A stretch of DNA of 6,730 nucleotides from Bacteroidota bacterium (GCA_009937085.1 JAACDD010000132.1:1-6730), one strand, 5' to 3'; positions 1 through 6,656 are shown, counted from the stretch's first letter. Numbers and translations: made by a program. Notes: a model not told the origin generated them from the letters alone.

Positions 1-180
1 AACACGACTACAACGGGTGTGCTTTACATCGATATTATTGATGCTGCAAGTAAAAAACTAATTTGGCAAGGTAAAGGCACAGGCAGTTTAAGCAAAGGTT
101 CACCGCAAGAACGTGAAGAACGAATTCTTGGTTTTGTAACTGAAATCATGGCTGCCTATCCACCTAATGCAGGTGAATAG
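1..180 (+). CDS. C-terminal end of a DUF4136-like (putative lipoprotein) protein, 5' truncated by the window
   Basis: Frame 1 is open from the first base to a TAG stop at 178-180 and gives 59 residues beginning NTTTTGVLYIDIIDAASKKL. The pattern of a beta strand (GVLYIDIIDA), a strand with Trp (KKLIWQGKGTGSL), an acidic-basic helix (PQEREERI) and a final AYPP matches the C-terminus of DUF4136 proteins as I know them. Those are small, usually lipid-anchored envelope proteins of unknown function, common in Bacteroidota. The N-terminus, where a lipobox would be, lies outside the window, so lipoprotein status is inference from the family. The gene converges on alaS with only 15 bp between the stop codons, so its terminator must lie inside alaS or be absent. 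Family assignment rests on a short tail and is moderately confident. Confidence 0.7.
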   Translation, partial: NTTTTGVLYIDIIDAASKKLIWQGKGTGSLSKGSPQEREERILGFVTEIMAAYPPNAGE

Positions 181-195
181 TTAGCATCAATTAAG

Positions 196-2811
196 TTATT
201 CCGCTGCGATAAGCACTTTTGCTGCTTCCAAAGCTTTGGAAATGCCGTCGGGATTTTTTCCTCCAGCGGTAGCAAAAAACGGTTGTCCGCCCCCACCACC
301 TTGAATGTGTTGACCAATTTCTTTGATAATCGCATTCGCAGTTATAGTTCCACTTTGGGCAATTGCCTTAGACACATAGCAAGACAAGATAGGCTTGTCA
401 TTTTTGCGGCTTGCAAGTACAGCAACCAAATCGTCGCGGTTTTGTCCAAGCTGGAATAAAGCATCTTTCATGCCGGCAGCGTCTAACTGCACTTCTTTTA
501 GCAATACAGATTTCCCATTTTGGATAACAATATTACTTCCCAATTCCGAAATAAGTTGCTGTACAAATTGCTTGTTTAGCTGCTCTATTTCTTTACGAAG
601 TTTGCTGTTTTCATCTTGTAAAGCCTGTACTGACTGTACCAAATTTTTTGGGTTTTTCAACTGTACTTTAAGCTCATCTACCATGGCAGCTTGGTTGTAG
701 ACCAGTTTTTTAGCTTCATCAGAAGTAACGGCTTCAATACGTCTAATTCCAGAAGCTACTGCCGACTCGGAAGTAATCGTAAAATGCCAAAGTTCCGCTG
801 TATTGGCAACATGCGTTCCTCCGCACAATTCCATTGATTCACCAAAGCGAATGGTACGTACCGTATCCCCATATTTTTCGCCAAACAATGCCGTAGCTCC
901 GCTATCCATTGCCTGCTGAAAAGGCACATTGCGGTGTTCTTCTAAATCGATTTGCTCTTGAATACGGGCATTGACAAATGCCTCAACAGACGTAAGTTCA
1001 TCTTGTGTAAGCTTGGCAAAATGCGAAAAATCAAATCGTAAATATCCAGATCGTACCATTGACCCTTTTTGAGAAACGTGATCGCCAAGAATGGCTTGTA
1101 AAGCTTGGTGCAATAGGTGTGTTGCCGTGTGGTTACATGCGGTTGCGGTGCGTTTTTGTGCATCAACAACAGCGGTAAATGTAGCATCGAGGTTTGCAGG
1201 GAGTTGATTAGCTACATGCACAATAAGATTGTTTTCACGTTTGGTATCGGTGATGTAGGTCACATTTCCATTTGGTGCTTCCAAATAGCCCTTATCGCCT
1301 ACTTGTCCGCCCCCTTCTGGATAAAATGGCGTTAGGTTAAAAACCAATTGAAATGATGCGCCACTTTTGGTGGTTACCTTTCGGTAGCGTACAATTCGAA
1401 CAGGGGTTTTGAGCGTATCATATCCCACAAATTCTTCCTCATCATCACTTCTGAGTTCAATCCAATCTTCGGTTTCAACTTGTGCAGCGGCTCGTGAACG
1501 GGCTTTTTGCTGTTCCATTTCGGTATTGAAATCAGCTTCGTTGAGCGTCATATTATTTTCCGAAAGAATAAGCGCAGTAAGGTCAACGGGGAATCCAAAG
1601 GTGTCGTATAACTCAAACGCCTTTGCCCCTGAAAGCTCTTTTCCTTTGTTACTAGCAATCAATTGATTCAACAACACCAAACCTTGAGCTAAGGTTTTAA
1701 GGAACGATTGCTCTTCTTCTTTAATTACATTTTGAATTAGGTTTTGCTGCGCCTTAAGTTCTGGAAAAGCAGCACCCATTTGATCGGTAAGCGTGTCTAC
1801 CAACGCAAAAATGAACGGCTCTTTCTGATCTAAAAAAGTATAGCCATAGCGTATGGCACGACGTAAAATACGACGAATCACATAGCCTGCACCATTATTG
1901 GAGGGCAACTGCCCGTCGGCGATGGAAAATGAAACCGCCCTTAGGTGGTCAGCAATGACACGTATGGCGATATCGATTTCTTCGTTTTTCCCGTAAGCAG
2001 TAGCTGTACGGGTTTCGATTTCACGAATAAGCGGTGTAAACACATCCGTATCGTAATTGGATTGTACCCCTTGAACAACCATGCATAGGCGTTCAAAACC
2101 CATTCCCGTATCTACGTGTTGTTCGGGTAGTTTTTCGAGTGCGCCACTGGCTTTTCGATTAAATTCAATAAACACCAAATTCCATACCTCCACCACTTGC
2201 GGGTGGTCTTGATTGACAAGTTCAGCGCCTGAAACTTGTGCTTTTTCTGCAGCGCTACGAATATCCACGTGGATTTCAGCGCAAGGACCGCAAGGACCTT
2301 GGTCACCCATCTCCCAAAAATTATCTTTTTTAGAACCCATTAAAATACGTTCCGGAGCAATATGTGCTTTCCAAAATGCAATGGCTTCATTATCTGTAGC
2401 TAATCCTTCAGCATCGTCTCCTTCAAAAACAGTAACGTACAAATCGTTTTTATCAATTTGCATGACTTCAGTTAGGAATTCCCAAGCATATGCTATGGCT
2501 TCTTTCTTGAAATAGTCACCAAAACTCCAATTGCCGAGCATCTCAAACATGGTGTGGTGGTAGGTGTCTTTTCCTACCTCTTCCAAATCGTTGTGCTTAC
2601 CCGAAACACGGAGGCATTTTTGGGTGTCGGCTACGCGGGTATCTTTTGCTTTTTTATTTCCTAAAAAATATTCTTTAAACTGATTCATCCCTGCATTCGT
2701 AAACATTAGGGTAGGATCGTCTTTCATCACCATAGGTGCAGAAGGAACTATTTTATGGTTTTTGGCAGCGAAAAAGTCTAAAAATTGTGCGCGGATTTGT
2801 TGTGCTTTCAT
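196..2811 (-). CDS. alaS: Alanyl-tRNA synthetase (AlaRS), full length
   Basis: The 871-residue product charges tRNA-Ala with alanine in the cytoplasm and hydrolyses mischarged Ser- or Gly-tRNA-Ala. The length is normal for bacterial AlaRS. The class II catalytic core is at the N-terminus: motif 2 region HHTMFEMLGNWSFGDYF (85-101), GDQGPCGPCAEIH (169-181) and motif 3 HVDTGMGFERL (232-242). The editing half follows, with TPFYPEGGGQ (494-503) and the zinc ligands H561 and H565 (HTATH) plus C663 and H667 (CGGTH). A coiled-coil-like stretch covers about 711-750, and the C-Ala domain ends with IQGGGGGQPFFATAGG (836-851). All expected motifs are present, so the enzyme should be active and able to edit. 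The ATG gives the standard N-terminus (MKAQQIRAQFLDFF) and has no Shine-Dalgarno sequence. It is divergent from the M23 gene (82-bp gap); I could not identify a convincing minus-strand promoter there. Confidence 0.98.
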   Translation of the reverse strand: MKAQQIRAQFLDFFAAKNHKIVPSAPMVMKDDPTLMFTNAGMNQFKEYFLGNKKAKDTRVADTQKCLRVSGKHNDLEEVGKDTYHHTMFEMLGNWSFGDYFKKEAIAYAWEFLTEVMQIDKNDLYVTVFEGDDAEGLATDNEAIAFWKAHIAPERILMGSKKDNFWEMGDQGPCGPCAEIHVDIRSAAEKAQVSGAELVNQDHPQVVEVWNLVFIEFNRKASGALEKLPEQHVDTGMGFERLCMVVQGVQSNYDTDVFTPLIREIETRTATAYGKNEEIDIAIRVIADHLRAVSFSIADGQLPSNNGAGYVIRRILRRAIRYGYTFLDQKEPFIFALVDTLTDQMGAAFPELKAQQNLIQNVIKEEEQSFLKTLAQGLVLLNQLIASNKGKELSGAKAFELYDTFGFPVDLTALILSENNMTLNEADFNTEMEQQKARSRAAAQVETEDWIELRSDDEEEFVGYDTLKTPVRIVRYRKVTTKSGASFQLVFNLTPFYPEGGGQVGDKGYLEAPNGNVTYITDTKRENNLIVHVANQLPANLDATFTAVVDAQKRTATACNHTATHLLHQALQAILGDHVSQKGSMVRSGYLRFDFSHFAKLTQDELTSVEAFVNARIQEQIDLEEHRNVPFQQAMDSGATALFGEKYGDTVRTIRFGESMELCGGTHVANTAELWHFTITSESAVASGIRRIEAVTSDEAKKLVYNQAAMVDELKVQLKNPKNLVQSVQALQDENSKLRKEIEQLNKQFVQQLISELGSNIVIQNGKSVLLKEVQLDAAGMKDALFQLGQNRDDLVAVLASRKNDKPILSCYVSKAIAQSGTITANAIIKEIGQHIQGGGGGQPFFATAGGKNPDGISKALEAAKVLIAAE

Positions 2812-2831
2812 GAAACCGTTTAATGGTTAGC

Positions 2832-2866
2832 TTGAAATATGTATATTTGTTCAATACGCATTTCAA
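2832..2866. promoter_or_regulatory. Nested inverted repeats in the alaS / M23 divergent region, candidate operator
   Basis: Three dyads share this stretch. TTGAAAT (2832-2838) pairs with ATTTCAA (2860-2866), TTGAA (2832-2836) with TTCAA (2850-2854), and AAATAT (2835-2840) with ATATTT (2843-2848). The last two overlap the putative -7 box at 2842-2849. A symmetric site on a promoter is the expected geometry for a dimeric DNA-binding protein, and a MerR-type regulator is encoded two genes downstream. The link to that regulator is inference. AT-rich DNA also produces such dyads by chance. Confidence 0.35.
2842..2849 (+). promoter_or_regulatory. Candidate -7 promoter element (TATATTTG) of the M23-merR pair
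   Basis: TATATTTG matches the Bacteroidota -7 consensus TAnnTTTG exactly and lies 44 nt before the M23 start codon, which would give a leader of roughly 40 nt. No TTG is found at the expected 17-23 nt upstream, so the -33 element is missing or degenerate. The match to consensus is seen in the sequence. Promoter activity is inferred. Confidence 0.5.
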
Positions 2867-2893
2867 AGGAGTAAAAATAGTACATTTTAATGA

Positions 2894-3871
2894 ATGGCAA
2901 AGGTTAAGTATTACTACGATCAAGAGAGTCTTTCATACCGAAAGATTGAGGTAAAAAACCGACGTAAAGTACGCAACGTTTTGGCGTTTATCGCTGCCGC
3001 TGCGATATTTGGTTTTGGCTCACTGCTGTTTTTACTATCTACGCCTTTATTAAGTACACCGACAGAAATTTCACAAGCGCGCGAACTGGAAAACTATAAA
3101 TTGAACTACGAGCAATTGCAGCGTAAAATGACGCAAGTAGAGCAAGTGTTAGACCATTTACAAGAGCGTGATAATCAAATCTATAGAGTTGTTTTTGAAA
3201 CCAATCCGATTTCGGAAGATGTGCGTAAAGCAGGATTTGGCGGTGCTAACAGGTATAAAAATTTAGAGGGTTTTGCCAATTCAGATTTAATTATCAGTAC
3301 CACAAAACGCCTCGATATTTTATCCAAACAAATGGTTGTTCAGTCCAAGTCGTTTGACGAAGTACAGCGATTAGCACTTGATAAAGAAAAACTTTTGGCA
3401 GCGATTCCTTCCATTCAACCAATCGCCAATGATGACCTTACACGTATGGCATCTGGATTTGGTTGGCGTACCGACCCATTTACCAAAGCACGCAGACGAC
3501 ACAAAGGAATGGATTTTACAGCACCACGCGGCACGCCAATATATGCCACAAGCGATGGCATTGTAAAACGTGCAGACAATCGCTCTTTAGGATATGGAAA
3601 GCACATTCGCATAGATCATGGTTTTGGTTATACAACACTGTATGCACACTTGAGTGATTATAATGTAAAACGAAGACAACGCGTAAAGCGAGGTGATATT
3701 ATTGGTTATGTGGGAAATACGGGGCGATCACAAGCACCGCATTTACACTATGAAATTCAAAAAGATGGCAAGGCGGTTAATCCAATTAATTTCTACTCTG
3801 GAGATTTAAATCCTGATGAGTTTGAAGCGATGTTGGAAGCAGCAAGCAGAGAAAATCAATCCCTTGACTAA
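2894..3871 (+). CDS. Membrane-anchored M23 (LytM-type) zinc metallopeptidase
   Basis: The 325-residue protein has a basic N-terminus, one transmembrane segment (about 28-50) and a periplasmic coiled-coil-like region (about 57-95). A linker containing ERDNQIYRVVFETNPI (91-106) precedes a C-terminal M23 domain (about 185-300). By comparison with LytM, H203 and D207 (HKGMD) and H285 (HLH) are the zinc ligands, and H252 (YAH) and H283 are the catalytic histidines. All five are present, so it should cut peptidoglycan cross-bridges or stem peptides rather than be a degenerate activator. The substrate is inferred from the family. No signal-peptidase site is evident, so the TM segment probably stays as an anchor. 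The ATG at 2894 has no close Shine-Dalgarno sequence. The stop codon overlaps the merR start, indicating one transcription unit. Confidence 0.93.
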   Translation: MAKVKYYYDQESLSYRKIEVKNRRKVRNVLAFIAAAAIFGFGSLLFLLSTPLLSTPTEISQARELENYKLNYEQLQRKMTQVEQVLDHLQERDNQIYRVVFETNPISEDVRKAGFGGANRYKNLEGFANSDLIISTTKRLDILSKQMVVQSKSFDEVQRLALDKEKLLAAIPSIQPIANDDLTRMASGFGWRTDPFTKARRRHKGMDFTAPRGTPIYATSDGIVKRADNRSLGYGKHIRIDHGFGYTTLYAHLSDYNVKRRQRVKRGDIIGYVGNTGRSQAPHLHYEIQKDGKAVNPINFYSGDLNPDEFEAMLEAASRENQSLD

Positions 3872-4191
3872 TGCGCCATCAACTCCCCGAAAAATTATAT
3901 TACAGCATAGGCGAAGTGGCCGATGCATTTGAAGTAAAGCCCTCGCTTATCCGATTTTGGGAAAAGGAATTTCAAATTATCAGTCCGAAAAAAACACAAA
4001 GCGGTACACGAAAGTTTTCTGCGAAAGACATAGAAAAATTTGACTTGATTTACACCTTAGTCAAAGAACGTGGCTTTACGCTGGAGGGTGCCAAAAAACA
4101 GCTTAAAAAAGGAAATAAAGGCAATTTGGAGATTTTGAAAAAACTTCAAAAAATTCGTCTTGAACTACTTCAAATAAAAGCTGAATTATAA
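3871..4191 (+). CDS. Short MerR-family transcriptional regulator without effector domain
   Basis: The 106-residue protein has a MerR-type winged helix-turn-helix at the N-terminus: YYSIGEVADAFEVKPSLIRFWE (10-31), then a wing ending in GTRKFSAKDI (45-54), where most family members have R-Y rather than R-K-F. The second helical pair is about 55-80. A Lys/Leu-rich helix (86-106), probably the antiparallel dimerisation helix, ends the protein. There is no C-terminal ligand- or metal-binding domain and no cysteine at all, so a metal-sensing role is unlikely. The ATG overlaps the last base of the upstream stop codon (TAATG), which suggests translational coupling to the M23 peptidase. Regulation of that operon or of envelope genes is inference. 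No target is shown by the sequence itself. Confidence 0.9.
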   Translation: MRHQLPEKLYYSIGEVADAFEVKPSLIRFWEKEFQIISPKKTQSGTRKFSAKDIEKFDLIYTLVKERGFTLEGAKKQLKKGNKGNLEILKKLQKIRLELLQIKAEL

Positions 4192-4210
4192 GCTTAAGGG
4201 CTGTTTTAGA

Positions 4211-4320
4211 AATTCGTTAATTCGAATGAATTTTGCTGTTAAAAAAAGTAACATTTGTATGGAGAGCAAGAATTTCTTGCCAACATAAGTTCTATACAAT
4301 TTTATTAGCTACGCAAGCTA
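4211..4320. repeat. Three small inverted repeats in the convergent merR / der intergenic region
   Basis: The 185-bp gap between the merR and der stop codons contains no credible gene. It holds AATTCGTT / AATGAATT (4211-4218 and 4225-4232, one G-U pair, loop of 6), the near-perfect palindrome GCAAGAATTTCTTGC (4266-4280), and TAGCT / AGCTA around a 5-base loop (4306-4310 and 4316-4320). The first is followed by only a short T run and the others by none, so none is a convincing intrinsic terminator. They may aid 3'-end formation or be chance dyads in AT-rich DNA. Confidence 0.35.
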
Positions 4321-4351
4321 TCTCAATATTTACTCGAACTGACCTTGTCTA

Positions 4352-4385
4352 AAGTACAAAAAAGAGCCTGCTGTACTTATTTTTT
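4352..4385 (+). terminator. Candidate rho-independent terminator at the 3' end of the M23-merR unit, possibly bidirectional
   Basis: AAGTACA (4352-4358) and TGTACTT (4372-4378) form a 7-bp stem with a 13-base loop, followed after one A by six T (4380-4385). On the minus strand the same stem has a T6 run inside the loop, so A6 (4358-4363) and T6 (4380-4385) could also pair and help end der transcripts. The stem is AU-rich and overlaps the last der codons, so its strength is uncertain. It lies about 160 bp beyond the merR stop. Confidence 0.4.
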
Positions 4386-5681
4386 ACGGATAAAAATGTC
4401 AATAGTTACGCCGTTAAAATTGTATTCGGCGCGAAGCTTATTCTCTAAAAAACGCTTGTACGGATCTTTTACATACTGCGGCAAATTGCAGAAAAATGCA
4501 AATTGCGGATGGGGTGAATGCAATTGCGTAGCAAATTTGATTTTAACATACTTTCCTTTTAGTGCAGGAGGAGGATTTTTTTCAATTACAGGAAGGATAT
4601 AGTCGTTAAGTTTTCGAGTTGGGATACGTTGGGAGCGTCTTTTGAAGACATCAACTGCCGTTTCTATTGCTTTGAAAACACGTTGTTTTGTAAGTGATGA
4701 TATAAAAACAATAGACACATCAACAAAAGGAGCAATTTCAGCTCGAATTTGTTCCTCCACTTGTTTGGTAGTCATGGTATCCTTGTCGACTAAATCCCAT
4801 TTGTTGACCAAAATTACCACGCCTTTATGGTTTCGTGCCGCTAGCCAAAAAATGTTTTTCACCTGTGAATCAAAACCACGTGTAGCATCATACACAAGCA
4901 TACAAACATCGGAGAACTCAATGGTACGCAAGGCACGCATCACGGAGTAAAACTCAATATTTGCTTTTACTTTTGCCTTTCGGCGAATACCTGCGGTATC
5001 GACCAAACAAAAATCAAATCCAAAGCGATTATAAACCGTATCAATGCTATCTCGTGTGGTGCCTGCTTCATCTTTTACAATGTTACGATTCTCACCAATC
5101 AGCGCATTTACAAATGAAGATTTTCCCGCATTGGGTCTACCAACTACTGCAAACCGAGGGAGGTCTTCGGGTAGATTGTTCGTTAGTTCTGGAAGGGACT
5201 CTACCAAAGCATCGAGAAGTTCTCCGGTACCTCCGCCATTCATAGCAGAAATATGATATAAATTATCCATTCCCAATGAATAAAACTCAACCGTAGCGGC
5301 TACGCGTAATGCATTGTCTACCTTATTAACAACTAAAAAAACGGGTTTTTCAGATTTACGGAGTAGCTTGGCAACTTCCTCATCCATGATATTTGCGCCC
5401 ACTTCAACATCAACTAAAAACAGAATCGCATCTGCTTCAGCAATGGCAATTTCTACCTGTTGGTCAATTTCTTGTTCGTACGCATCATCGCCGCCAATAA
5501 CATAACCGCCTGTGTCTATGAGTGTAAACTCTCGACCATTCCAATCGGATTTGCCATAATGCCTGTCGCGGGTAACGCCACTTGTTGGGTCTACAATCGC
5601 TTCTCTGCGTTGTACTAATCTGTTAAATAACGTAGACTTGCCCACATTCGGTCTACCAACAATAGCTACTAGGTTTCTCAT
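4377..5681 (-). CDS. der: Ribosome-assembly GTPase Der (EngA), double G domain
   Basis: The 434-residue protein has two consecutive GTPase domains and a C-terminal KH-like domain, the architecture unique to Der/EngA, which acts in late 50S subunit assembly. Domain 1 shows GRPNVGKS (9-16), DTGG (56-59), NKVD (119-122) and SAMN (145-148). Domain 2 shows GRPNAGKS (181-188), DTAG (228-231), NKWD (293-296) and SSL (328-330). The KH-like part runs from about 350 to the basic end FIRKK. The length is typical for the phylum, which lacks the longer linker of enterobacterial Der. One oddity is the domain 2 segment FDSQVKNIFWLA (270-281), where V274 replaces the Asp usual after Gln. The start ATG lies 32 bp after era, with a -7 box in between. 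All nucleotide-binding motifs are intact. Confidence 0.98.
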   Translation of the reverse strand: MRNLVAIVGRPNVGKSTLFNRLVQRREAIVDPTSGVTRDRHYGKSDWNGREFTLIDTGGYVIGGDDAYEQEIDQQVEIAIAEADAILFLVDVEVGANIMDEEVAKLLRKSEKPVFLVVNKVDNALRVAATVEFYSLGMDNLYHISAMNGGGTGELLDALVESLPELTNNLPEDLPRFAVVGRPNAGKSSFVNALIGENRNIVKDEAGTTRDSIDTVYNRFGFDFCLVDTAGIRRKAKVKANIEFYSVMRALRTIEFSDVCMLVYDATRGFDSQVKNIFWLAARNHKGVVILVNKWDLVDKDTMTTKQVEEQIRAEIAPFVDVSIVFISSLTKQRVFKAIETAVDVFKRRSQRIPTRKLNDYILPVIEKNPPPALKGKYVKIKFATQLHSPHPQFAFFCNLPQYVKDPYKRFLENKLRAEYNFNGVTIDIFIRKK

Positions 5682-5692
5682 AATAATTTGTG

Positions 5693-5724
5693 CAAAGGTA
5701 ACTTAGTCTAAGGTCAATACCCAA
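5693..5724 (-). promoter_or_regulatory. Promoter of der: TTG-N21-TACCTTTG, partly inside the era 3' end
   Basis: On the minus strand TACCTTTG (plus 5693-5700) matches the -7 consensus TAnnTTTG. TTG (plus 5722-5724) lies 21 nt upstream, within the 17-23 nt spacing described for Flavobacterium. The -33 element falls within the last codons of era. Only 11 nt separate the -7 box from the der ATG, so the leader would be a few bases at most. der could therefore be transcribed independently as well as by read-through from era. Confidence 0.65.
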
Positions 5725-6586
5725 AACGTTTTAATGCATTGGTATTTGATCGCCAATCTTTACTGACTTTTACAAAAAGCTCAAGGTGAATTTTCTTATC
5801 AAAAAATCGCTGTAAATCTTTTCTGGCAAGCGTACCTACTTTTTTGAGAGCCGCGCCTTTGTGCCCTATCAATATGCCTTTTTGCGATGAACGTTCTACA
5901 TAAATAATGGAGCTAATTTTGATAATGCTTTCTTCTACTTTAAACGCCTCTGTTTCGACCTCCACAGCGTATGGGATTTCTTTGTCGTAGGAGAGCAAAA
6001 TCTTCTCACGGATCACTTCATTAACCACAAAACGCTCGGACCTATCCGTAAGTTGGTCTTTTGGATAATAGGGTGGATGTTCAGGAAGCATTTCCACAAT
6101 ATTATCTAGAAGTGCTTCAATTTGAAATTTTTCGAGTGCAGAGATACTCCAAATAGCTGCATTGGGCAGTTGTGTTTTCCACGCATTAATGGTTTCATCA
6201 AGAAGTGTTTGATTCCCCGTATCAATTTTATTAATCGCAAGGATAACGGGTTTATTGGTTTTAGCCAACCTTGAGATAACTGCTTCACTCTTGCCCTTTT
6301 TTTCTCCAATTTCCACCATATACACCAACACATCTGCATCGTCAAAAACAGTTTGGACGGCTTCCATCATGCTTTCTTGCAATTTATAAGCCGGATCTAT
6401 AATACCAGGCGTATCGGAAAGTATGAGTTGATATTCTTCTGTGTTGCGCATACCCAAAATTCTGTGTCGGGTTGTTTGCGCTTTGGCAGTAGTAATGGCA
6501 AGTTTTTCACCCAAGATGGCGTTAGTCAAGGTAGACTTTCCCACATTAGGACTTCCAATAATATTTACAAAACCCGCTTTATGCAT
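5714..6586 (-). CDS. era: Ribosome-assembly GTPase Era (16S rRNA-binding)
   Basis: The 290-residue protein is a GTPase followed by a KH domain, as in Era, which binds the 3' end of 16S rRNA and helps mature the 30S subunit. G1 is GSPNVGKS (11-18), the switch I region is TTAKAQTTRHRI (32-43), G3 is DTPG (58-61), G4 is NKID (119-122) and G5 is SAL (149-151). The KH domain covers about 197-280 with the RNA-binding G-x-x-G loop GHKG (241-244). The length is slightly below the roughly 300 residues of E. coli Era and normal for the family. The stop codon lies 32 bp before the der start, and the two genes run in the same direction, an arrangement common in Bacteroidota. No Shine-Dalgarno sequence precedes the ATG. 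A -7 box ends 4 nt before it. Confidence 0.98.
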   Translation of the reverse strand: MHKAGFVNIIGSPNVGKSTLTNAILGEKLAITTAKAQTTRHRILGMRNTEEYQLILSDTPGIIDPAYKLQESMMEAVQTVFDDADVLVYMVEIGEKKGKSEAVISRLAKTNKPVILAINKIDTGNQTLLDETINAWKTQLPNAAIWSISALEKFQIEALLDNIVEMLPEHPPYYPKDQLTDRSERFVVNEVIREKILLSYDKEIPYAVEVETEAFKVEESIIKISSIIYVERSSQKGILIGHKGAALKKVGTLARKDLQRFFDKKIHLELFVKVSKDWRSNTNALKRFGY

Positions 6587-6590
6587 ATTG

Positions 6591-6598
6591 CAAAGGTA
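6591..6598 (-). promoter_or_regulatory. -7 promoter element (TACCTTTG) of era, directly before the start codon
   Basis: The minus-strand TACCTTTG ends only 4 nt before the era ATG and is identical to the der -7 box. Eleven bases, TTACCTTTGCA, are shared. If used, transcription would begin at or within a base or two of the start codon, giving a leaderless mRNA. No TTG is seen 17-23 nt upstream, where the -33 element would overlap that of the divergent tRNA promoter. Confidence 0.5.
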
Positions 6599-6616
6599 AT
6601 GATTGCAGTAGAGGTA

Positions 6617-6646
6617 TTGCTATATCAGGGAAGTTTTGTACTTTTG
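6617..6646 (+). promoter_or_regulatory. Promoter of the initiator tRNA gene: TTG-N19-TACTTTTG
   Basis: TTG (6617-6619) and TACTTTTG (6639-6646), 19 nt apart, give a full match to the Bacteroidota -33/-7 consensus. The tRNA begins 11 nt after the -7 box, leaving a very short 5' leader for RNase P to remove. This is the best promoter match in the window. Confidence 0.75.
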
Positions 6647-6656
6647 CATTTCATAT

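Noticed and set aside
286..300. G-rich run on the minus strand (GGTGGTGGGGGCGG), possible two-layer G-quadruplex
   Set aside because: It encodes the conserved glycine tract of the AlaRS C-terminal domain, so protein constraint explains it.
2213..2515. Plus-strand 100-codon frame within alaS, along with other similar antisense frames in alaS and der
   Set aside because: They are complements of well-conserved coding sequence, rich in Ser and Cys as antisense frames usually are, with no promoter or family signature.
2865..2871. AAAGGAG, resembling a Shine-Dalgarno sequence before the M23 gene
   Set aside because: It lies 22 nt before the ATG at 2894, too far to act on it, and no in-range start codon follows. 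The phylum rarely uses such sites.
2890..2907. Alternative ATG at 2890 overlapping the M23 start in another frame
   Set aside because: It reads only five codons (MNGKG) before a stop.
4259..4288. A 9-codon reading frame (MESKNFLPT) in the merR-der gap, preceded by an imperfect -7-like string AACATTTG
   Set aside because: It is too short, its -7-like string lacks the leading TA pair in register and has a TTG only 14 nt upstream, and nothing recognisable is encoded.
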